This document shows positions 17,102 to 23,726 of a stretch of 23,726 nt of DNA, piece after piece. Position 1 is the stretch's first letter. Every line of letters starts with the position of its first letter. The stretch comes from Gonium pectorale (taxonomy: Eukaryota > Chlorophyta > Chlorophyceae > Chlamydomonadales > Volvocaceae), in contig LSYV01000102.1 of NCBI GenBank assembly GCA_001584585.1, positions 40,223 to 63,948 on the forward strand, given 5' to 3'. The notes beneath the pieces are model-generated. The model made no database searches. It saw only the letters and a list, made by a program, of their open reading frames with translations, and had not been told where the DNA came from. Made by a program: the position numbers and the translations under genes.

Positions 17102-18006
17102 GTCTTGTTGGCGTGTCCGGCGGGGTGGTAAGGCAGAGGTCACGGCGTCGCAGCGCCAGGGGCTGGCGTGGGATGGAGCGTGCCACACACACGGCCGATC
17201 AGACCGCTTGAAGCTATGCATGGACCCTCCATACATCCCATCCCTTCAAGGTGCGGGATCCCCCGCGCTCTCGCATGTGTATAGGCGACCTGTACACGGC
17301 GCGTCCGGGCCGACCCGCGGGTCACCCCTCCTCCCTTCACTCGCAGAACAGCTTACTTGGTATGTGGTTGGTATGTGGTTGGTTCCTACCGGTCGGTTCC
17401 TAGTCGGTTCCTACTTGGTTCCGACTTGGTTCCTTTCGCTTGGTATGTGGCCGGTAACTGGGCGTCTGCTTGGTTACAAGCAATTATGAAGAACAAACAA
17501 CTTGGTAATGAAAACCAAGCGGCGGTGGTTCATACTGATAACCGACCAGAAACCAACCAGGGAACCAACCAGCCGTTACCAACCAGGTGACGATGCTCCG
17601 AAACCACGAATCCGCAAAAACGAAGCGGGAAACGAAGGCACGCGTGCCTTCGTTCCCCGTATCAAGCGGTTCATCCACTTTACCAGCCAGCCATGCTTCG
17701 TATTACCACACAGCCCGCATACAGGCTCCATACCCTTGCCATCCACACCAGTTCTCCCTCCCAAAAGAGCTGATACCCCCAAGCACTGCAAATGCCCACG
17801 TCTTGCCCACGTCTGCTTCTCCTACTTCCCGCTTACTCTCGTTGCTTTGCTAAAGTGCTAGCGAGCCCAATACTTGAGAGTTCACGGTCCCAGGAAACCT
17901 GGGGGAAATTGGGTGGCACACATGGAAATGAGACAAGTTAGGTGCAGTAGCTGTGGCGTTCGAGCAGGAGGGGACGTTTTGAGGGGAGGGGGGCGACAAG
18001 TGAAAT

Positions 18007-18119
18007 AAAAAGAGAACCAGAAACGGGGAGGGCAGCCTCTACGGTTTCCAGCAGGGCGCCGAGTACAGGGCATGGCGGGCGAGGCATACGAGCAGACGGG
18101 CCCTCCCGGTGTGCCACCA
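18007..18119 (+). repeat. Dispersed repeat family 1, copy 2
   Basis: It matches 2600-2744 without the 24-nt insertion: AAAAAGAGAACCAGAAACGG, GGCAGCCTCTACGG, TTTCCAGCAGGGCGCCGAGT, GAGCAGACGGGCCCTCCCGG. Its end runs straight into repeat family 2. Confidence 0.85.
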
Positions 18120-18206
18120 AGTCTAAGGTTATTTGCACTCACCCGCATCGGATGCACCACCCGCTAGCTGCCGGGCCTGCACCGAGCGGCGAATGTATGT
18201 ACGCCC
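18115..18206 (+). repeat. Dispersed repeat family 2, copy 2
   Basis: It matches 15587-15718 but lacks the internal duplication: CACCAAGTCTAAGGTTATTT through GCACCGAGCGGCGAATGTATGT. Overlap with family 1 at CCACCA suggests the two blocks are parts of one longer element, or that one inserted at the edge of the other. Confidence 0.85.
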
Positions 18207-18482
18207 GAGCTGGCTTATCGCTACAAGCAGCTGCTCGAGCGTCTCAAGTCGGGGCTGAATGCCGATGATGCCTCGGAAGAGTCTCTCGGCGCCGCGCGGG
18301 AGATCGAGCAGCTCACCGCGCTTTGGCTAACCAGCCTCCTGAAGATCGCCCCCAATATGCCGAACGGCCTCAGCGTGGCGGCGGCCTACCGCGAGGAGAT
18401 GTTCGGCAAGCAAGCTGGGCGAGGCGATCGACTTCGAGTCCGTCAACGCGGACGTGCTCACGGCTGCCAAGGAGTGTCGGGC
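18207..18482 (+). pseudogene. Unidentified protein fragment with a frameshift
   Basis: The frame from 18207 encodes ELAYRYKQLLERLKSGLNAD, an acidic/alanine helix-like stretch (SEESLGAAREIEQL), LWLTSLLKIAPNMPNGLS and AAAYREEMFGK. At about 18410 a one-base shift is needed to continue in a protein-like frame (KLGEAIDFESVNADV, LTAAKECR). The text is clearly protein-like, probably alpha-helical, and the frameshift suggests a decayed gene copy or gene fragment carried by the adjacent repeat. A sequencing error in a live exon is possible. I do not recognise the family. Confidence 0.5.
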
Positions 18483-18553
18483 TTGGTTGTGTCGCGCGTT
18501 GATTTTGTGGTCTGTGTGTATGCGCACGTGCAGTCGTACACAGTACGTCGGTG

Positions 18554-18676
18554 CAGTGTCGTGCAAATCCTAAGCCTACCACTACAGTGCTCGTTGCTTT
18601 TTAGTGGCACTGAAAAGCACTAAAAAGCACTAAAAATCAACGAGCTATGTAGTGGTAGACAGAATGCCTGACACTG
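18554..18676. repeat. Long foldback (about 123 nt hairpin)
   Basis: Arms 18574-18606 and 18628-18660 are inverted copies (33 nt, 29 paired by hand count: CCTACCACTAC and GCTCGTTG on one side, CAACGAGC and GTAGTGGTAGAC on the other). They are separated by 21 nt of CACTAAAAAG-type repeat. Weaker pairing (CAGTGTC with GACACTG) extends the stem to about 18554 and 18676. It could be a MITE-like element or a small-RNA hairpin precursor. Confidence 0.7.
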
Positions 18677-18970
18677 GCTCGTTGCGCGCCAAAAGACCGG
18701 CACTGCTGCCGTACAACCGCTAAGACCCTCCTCGCCCAACCATCTATCATAACACCGAAATCTTGTGCACTTGGTTAGTTCCTCAAACAGAGAGCCCTTG
18801 CGCCTGGAACTTCCGGCGGATCCTGGAACAATGAAGTTTCTTGAACTAATAGTGCAGTATGTCCAGTTGCAAGTAGTCGTAGAAGTCAAGCAAGAGCCAT
18901 GTTCCTAAACACAATTCTCTGGTAAGCCGTCACCGGAACCAAGTGCCCGCCCACCAGTTATGAACCACAG
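18677..18970. other. Spacer without recognised gene
   Basis: Moderately AT-rich compared with its surroundings. It has short open frames only and no recognised motif. Confidence 0.4.
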
Positions 18971-19045
18971 TCCTGCTTGGTTCCTGATACGATACCTGCC
19001 ACATACCAACCACATACCAAAGCCAAAATCAGGAACCAAGCAGGA
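18971..19045. repeat. Hairpin with perfect 18-bp arms
   Basis: TCCTGCTTGGTTCCTGAT at 18971-18988 is exactly complementary to ATCAGGAACCAAGCAGGA at 19028-19045. The 39-nt loop carries the right-hand arm of the inverted repeat at 17357. Confidence 0.85.
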
Positions 19046-19702
19046 GCCGTTCCCCGAGTGCAAGCAAGGCCAGTTATTCCAGTCGTTTACAGGATTATTA
19101 CGTGAGACACATACGCGCTGTACACCGTTCGTACAGCAAGCACTTGCACACAGAAGGGAGCACGACGTAAACAAAACAGCCACGGACGCCTTCCTTCCTG
19201 AGCTTAACTTTCCAGTCACGAGGCATGCGTGCACGAACACCAGCTCGCTGTCAGTCGAGGTGGTTACGTTTTTCGAAACGGGACAAGCACGCAGACACCG
19301 CGTAGATAGGCGTCTAGACATGCAAGGCACGAATAAAAAGAAAACACTGCAATTAGGAGCCATACGTATTAGGACATGGCACGAATGGCACAATGGATGG
19401 AGGAGTCGTGAAGCGTGCAATGGGGCGGGAAGAAGGTTTAGGGTTTAGGGGCGACGATCGATGCGGAGCATGTGCAGTAAGGAGAAGGATAATGGGATCA
19501 TCATGCCTCGGAGATACTCGGAGAGGCAAGCGGCGACAAACATACTAACACATCCAGGAGACGGAAGGCATAAGACGCGATCGGCCAAAAAAGTAAAGTA
19601 TTATTTATACAGCCTTCCAACGTCGGACGACACTTTTGCCCCTCCGGTTGGAATGCTTTGCCAGTCGCTGTGTGCCCTCGCTCGCTCAGGAACACACGTC
19701 CG
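19046..19702. other. Spacer with ambiguous open frames and a short telomere-like motif
   Basis: Frames of about 160-170 codons are open on opposite strands (18960-19448 + and 18905-19420 -), so neither is supported as coding. GGTTTAGGGTTTAGGGG at 19435-19451 is two copies of the plant-type telomere unit TTTAGGG, the only such run seen. Confidence 0.45.
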
Positions 19703-19840
19703 CACTGCCGGGCGCAGCATTGACCCCTGGCACACTGCCAAGCACTGCCGGCCGCAGCATTGACCCCTGGCACACTGCCAAGCACTGCCGGCCGCAGCAT
19801 TGACCCCTGGCACACTGTTGCCAAGCACTGCCGGCCGCGG
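19703..19840 (+). repeat. 40-bp tandem repeat, about 3.4 copies
   Basis: The unit CACTGCCGGCCGCAGCATTG plus ACCCCTGGCACACTGCCAAG starts at 19703, 19743 and 19783, with a final partial copy after a TTG insertion. Copies are nearly identical, so the expansion is recent. Open frames on the minus strand encode only the repeat. Confidence 0.9.
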
Positions 19841-19996
19841 GCTACGCTAGGCTAGCCAGGCACGACAGGACCCGTGCTGCGCAACAGCAAAGCCGGCAGA
19901 TAGCACCCCTGACTTCTTGCACCGTACATCGTGCATATCATCGTGCATGTGCAGAACCCATCATGCGCCGCCGTACGCCCTTCATACGGCGTACGG

Positions 19997-22900
19997 CTAC
20001 CATGTGCAGCACTTGAGCTTGAGTCCGTTCATCGCGGTGTCGTCCCCGCCGGAGCCCTGCATGCATATATACATGCAGCCAGCATAACAACGGATAACAA
20101 AACAGGACGGATGTATGTGCGTGTGGACGAGAAACGGGCGGAACCGCATGCACAGCAGCAGCAGCATGCGAATGCAGAAGCACGTTCATACTTTTTTAAG
20201 GCAGCATTTGGAGTGAAACGAATTAACAAACGAATGAATGCGGCGTCCGTCGTCAGCCGCAGATGTGACTGTGTGCGTTGGAATGCAGTGTTTTTCATTT
20301 CACACGTTACCGCGGGCGGAAAGATCAATATACATGGCATACACGTGTACGAGCAAGCCAGCCCACAACCCGGCATGATCCAGCACGCCGGTTCTCTCTG
20401 CAGCTCGATTTCCCAACGCAGCAATCGCAGCAGAGGTAGGGTGGGACCCACCAGGTCCTCCTCAAGGCGGACCTCCAGGCCACACACGAAGGTGTTGGTC
20501 GGGCACGACACCAAGGAGCCCCACCTGCAAGCGCAACGCCACGGCATGCATGCATGTGCGTCATTATTGCGTGACTTGATTGGAAACGTGGAAGGCAGCG
20601 GCCGTACGTGCTCCGTACGTGTCCGTACGTGTCCGTACGTGGTAACCACCGTTATCAAAAACAGGTCAGTGAACATACAGCGCCCACGGTGATCCCCAGA
20701 TGGAAGGCGCGGGATGGGTGGTGGTTGACGAGCGAAGATAGACCACACTGCCAAGTAACAAAGGGGATGTGGATACATGCGGATGGGGATGGGGATGGGC
20801 GAATGCATATAATGATATGTACGCCCGGCGTGACACGGGCGTGCATCAAGGGGGTGGTCCGTCCGGGCAGCCGAAGCTGCCCATGGGTACATACCACCAC
20901 CAGCCAGACAGACAGCGTAGGTGCGCATATATGCAATGCAATCAGCCTTTCCGCCACGCACGCATCGCACGAAGCACGCATACGACGACTCACGATCCCC
21001 ATCTGCCTTCCACAGTTGTCCACTGTTGGCCTTGGTTGCACCCGAAGATCTGGATTGGGGGGCCGATCGATGTTGGGGCCATGTTAGTGATACACGGTCG
21101 TGAAACGAACAAAGCTTGGCAAGGAGCGCTCAACCGACTGGCAGCAGTGTCAGCAGCCCGCACTGACTCCTAGCTGTAAAGATCGTCAACACTTGAAACA
21201 CTGTCTGAACGAACGAGTGCTGAAGGGGGTACGGAAATCATGAAAAATGGTAGCACCTAACAACATCAGTACACGCGCACACGCGCATTGACCTGTCCAC
21301 CCCTGCGCATGTCGGCGAGCGGAGCGGAGCGGTCTGGCGGTTTAAGCGGAGCGGCGAGCGGAGCGGCGAGCGGAGCGGAGCAGAGCCGGGGCAGGTGACA
21401 CGAACGACAGCCAAAAGGCGGGGCTCGCTTGCCCTCCCCCCTCCTCAAGCTCTTCCTGCTCTTCCACCCCATCCTCCGCTAGATAGCTCCCCCTCCTGCT
21501 GGACTTACAACCGAGTTCAGGGCTGTGTCGTCGCCATCACCCTGTCTCGGCTCCAGGCGGACGCGCGCTCCGGTAAAATAGCCACCCGAATGGCACTTCT
21601 TGATGGCCCCGTTGACAAGCGTGGCATACCAGGACCCCCAGAAGCCCTTCTCCACCGTCACCGTATCGCCGTCCAGGCAGCCAACCCTGCATTGTTGGGG
21701 GAAGCCATGGAAGGCATTCATCAGTGCGGGCGGCTGGGGGGGGGAGCTGGAATATGAAGGCGCATATCGGCGTGGGGAGGGGGGGCCTCATCGGCGCGGG
21801 GTGGAGGGGGCGTTCATCATGGGTGGATTGGGATGGAGCAAGGTGTTCATTGGGGGGGCAGCAGGGGATGACGGCGTGGGGTGACTGGGCGGACGAACGG
21901 TGCTGCGCTGGTTGCTGTGGGATACTGTAGCCAGCTTACGTGATCCCGTTGAGTCCAGAATCATCACCGCCTCCTTGGGAGCGCTCCGCACGGATCGCAT
22001 AGCTGTTCATGGGCCGGCCCCGCATCTGGGTTCTGCCGTTCGACGATTTGGAGATCACCATGCTGCCGCAGTACCTGGGGTCCTGCAAGCATACAGATTG
22101 CAAGAGGCAGCGGCGGTCGCGATGGTGGCAGATATCAGCTGGATGGATATGGTTGGCGGCGGCGGGAGCTGCTGCGCATAGCATGCATCAGTCATCGCAA
22201 TAGTATTGCAGACGGCGCGCGCATGCACGGGACTCCATCGCCGATCAAGGGCGGATTGGCCGTCATTCGGTGCTGCATGAGGGCCTCATTCCTGCAGCTC
22301 TCTCCATCAGGTTTCATTTCAGCGTGTCGATCGTGTAGAAACGCAGCGTGGAGGGCGACTGATGACGGCAAGATTAGTAAGGCGTACTAAGTGCTTGTCT
22401 TGTTCGCAGTTCAAAACTTACCTTCCAGTCTCCCCAGAACCTGCACACGGGCACGGAGGGTTGAGGGCGGGGGAATGAGGGGTGAGGGAATGGGGGTGGG
22501 GTGGAGGAAAGCAAGGGTACGGAGAATGAAGGGGCATGTATCGGGACGGTTGGCTGCTCCGCATACCACCCCCTCCAGAGCCAAACTGTCTACTTTCTCC
22601 TTGGCTAACAAACTACGCAGTAGTGTTGTGTGCAGTCTGGTCGCTCGTGATAAGTGCGGTCACACGGTTCGTTGTTGGGCTGATGGCGATCACGACTGTC
22701 GACGTGCAATTAACAGTGTGGTGGACACCGGCTTTCCATTGAACGCTTTCCCAGTCTGGTTGCACCACGGTTGTTTGCCGTCCTCATACTATAAATCGGC
22801 GGTATACCTTCTCGGCAGGCAAATGTACGGAACGTACGTGCGAATGCATGTCCGCCGCATGCAATGGCGCCGGAGGTATGTCGTACAGCCGTGCGTTGGC

Positions 22901-23573
22901 CACTCACCCGTTGCTAACGGTCACGGTCGTGTAGAGGTTGGTAACTGGAGCGTGGGTAGGTGGGTCATAAAAGGAGGGGATGTATGATTGCGGGTAGCGG
23001 GTAGCAGGTAGGTAGATATGCAAAGTAAGGCGCACAGAGCTTGCAGCGGTGCAGCAGCCTATGGATTGAATGGCAAGGCGCACGGACCCCAGCAGGAGGA
23101 CCTGGCCAGCGGTCTGGGACGGATCATTCGCACAGGCAACAGACATGCCTAGGATTGCCCTATGCAGCTCGGACGATCGATGCATGTACGGGTGCCGTAC
23201 ATTACGTAATCCCTACCCACCCATCAACCACCGAGCGGGAACGAACAAAACGAGCAAGGACCGGCGCTAGCTAGCGACACGCCCAAATCGATCGGCTGCC
23301 CATTACCTAGGGGCGGTTGCTTGGCGGCTGTCGCGCTCCCCTGCGCATGTTGCGTAAACACACATTCATATGTCGTTTGCACAGACAGGTGTACAAAATG
23401 CGTACAATGAACTTCTCCTACGAAACGGTGTAAGAACGAAGGTACGGTCATCAGCAGGCAGGCAGCATCAACAGGGGCAGCCCGACAACGCAAGCGCACC
23501 TTGAAGTACACATCTTCCAAGAAGGTGTACTTGACTATGCTCTTCCAGTACTCCCAGAAGATCAGGTCGACAC
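19997..23573 (-). CDS. Gene B: paralogue of gene A, VMO-I domain protein (5' end outside the window)
   Basis: Reading from the right edge leftward, the exons are 23500-23573, 23307-23340, 22908-22944, 22422-22440, 21940-22082, 21509-21686, 20994-21049, 20452-20524, 19997-20056. Lengths 74, 34, 37, 19, 143, 178, 56, 73 and 60 compare with 74, 34, 37, 19, 143, 190, 56, 73 and 57 in gene A, with the same phases. The protein starts VDLIFWEYWKSIVKYTFLED (A: IDMFFFEYWKSIIKYTFLSD) and continues with LYTTVTVSNG, GFWGDWK, YCGSM and SQGGGDDSGLNGI. Then come GFWGSW, GYFTGARVRLE, GDGDDTALNSV, EGRWG, WGSLVSCPTNTFVCGLEVRL, GSGGDDTAMNGLKLKCCTW and a TAG. All three VMO-I sub-repeats are present. Hand counts over individual exons give roughly 45-95 percent identity to A. 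No stop or broken splice site was found, so it appears functional. Exons for the N-terminal part must lie beyond 23726. Confidence 0.9.
20598..20642. repeat. (CCGTACGTGT)n, about four units, in a gene B intron
   Basis: Four 10-bp units share the palindromic core CGTACG, the same core as the large minisatellite. The block lies in the intron between exons 20452-20524 and 20994-21049. Confidence 0.85.
21311..21390. repeat. (GAGCG)n-type repeat in a gene B intron
   Basis: Repeated GGCGAGCGGAGCGGAGC motifs are interrupted by GGTCTGGCGGTTTAAGC, between exons 20994-21049 and 21509-21686. Confidence 0.85.
22422..22440 (-). CDS. Gene B 19-nt microexon (FWGDWK)
   Basis: On the minus strand CGTGTGCAG precedes 19 nt that complete a Gly codon and encode FWGDWK, followed by a strong donor GTAAGT. 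Length, phase and encoded residues match the gene A microexon, with only the last residue changed. Confidence 0.93.
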
Positions 23574-23726
23574 CTGCGTGCGTCGCATGTCGATTGCAAT
23601 GCAACGGGGCACATTATACACACACGCGCCAACATGCGATGCACGTAGGACCAGACTAGGCGCACCCCAACACGGCATTGCATAGGGTCACCCCAGAGAG
23701 AATTCTGGGCCGCATCGGGGGCTACG
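23574..23726 (-). other. Upstream intron of gene B at the window edge
   Basis: This continues the gene B transcript 5' of its first visible exon. In gene A the preceding exon is 35 nt and lies 527 nt upstream, so the equivalent is probably outside the window. No convincing match to KFSSCCVWIDEA was found here. Confidence 0.5.

Larger units (their letters stand above)
17357..19020. mobile_element. Inverted-repeat-bounded element, 22-bp arms about 1.6 kb apart
   Basis: TTGGTATGTGGTTGGTATGT(GG) at 17357-17378 is the exact reverse complement of 18999-19020. Both ends sit in DNA rich in GGTTCCT / AGGAACC motifs. The interval contains the repeat-family junction, a coding fragment and a foldback. 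This could be a non-autonomous DNA transposon or a nested set of insertions. No transposase or target-site duplication was identified, so the boundaries are tentative. Confidence 0.45.

Noticed and set aside
18905..19448. Opposing frames of 171 (-) and 162 (+) codons
   Set aside because: Both strands are open over the same DNA, the ends fall in inverted repeats, and no motif is visible in either.
19931..20692. A 253-codon plus-strand frame
   Set aside because: It lies antisense to gene B exons and introns, with no recognisable domain. It is a shadow of the GC-rich gene.
20029..20970. A 313-codon minus-strand frame covering two VMO-I motifs
   Set aside because: It reads through introns. Only 20452-20524 belongs to the gene in this frame, and the last exon (19997-20056) is entered from a different phase. 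The paralogue shows the correct boundaries.
1..23726. tRNA or rRNA genes
   Set aside because: No T-loop or anticodon-arm pattern and no rRNA-like conserved stretch was recognised on either strand by eye. A covariance-model scan was not possible here.

Overview
The window looks like nuclear DNA of a green alga, most likely of the Chlamydomonadales/Volvocales. It is GC-rich. Its coding sequence is cut into many short exons by GT-AG introns of roughly 70-900 nt. It is full of CA/GT, TAGC and GTAC simple repeats, minisatellites and tandem duplications. No bacterial operon, rRNA, recognisable tRNA or CRISPR array is visible. The lineage is inferred from gene architecture and composition only.

The centre of the window is a tail-to-tail pair of paralogous genes that had to be assembled exon by exon. 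Gene A (+, about 2934-12999) has about 23 exons and predicts about 684 residues: a hydrophobic secretion leader, a roughly 300-residue N-terminal region I do not recognise with four N-glycosylation sequons, an acidic hinge, a cysteine-rich middle block, and a complete three-repeat C-terminal VMO-I (vitelline membrane outer layer protein I, VOMI) beta-prism domain. Gene B (-, 19997 to beyond the right edge) repeats the C-terminal part: nine exons in the same order, with identical phases and mostly identical lengths. These include a 19-nt microexon that carries the first tryptophan signature of the VMO-I fold. Introns of A and B are not obviously alike, so this is a fairly old inverted duplication.

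The left flank (1-2933) holds G-rich and 11-bp repeats, one possible proline-rich exon (760-932), and a 1.1-kb minisatellite (941-2051) of about 21-bp units with an 84-bp higher-order repeat. The 7-kb spacer between the two genes (13000-19996) is repeat-rich. It has tandem duplications, two dispersed repeat families that are joined at 18.0-18.2 kb, coding-like fragments of unknown identity, a long foldback, an inverted-repeat element, and a 40-bp tandem array.

The two genes probably encode secreted or cell-surface glycoproteins that use the VMO-I domain for carbohydrate or matrix interaction. That role is inferred from the family and the leader, not shown by the sequence. The N-terminal and middle regions are the best candidates here for an undescribed domain family.
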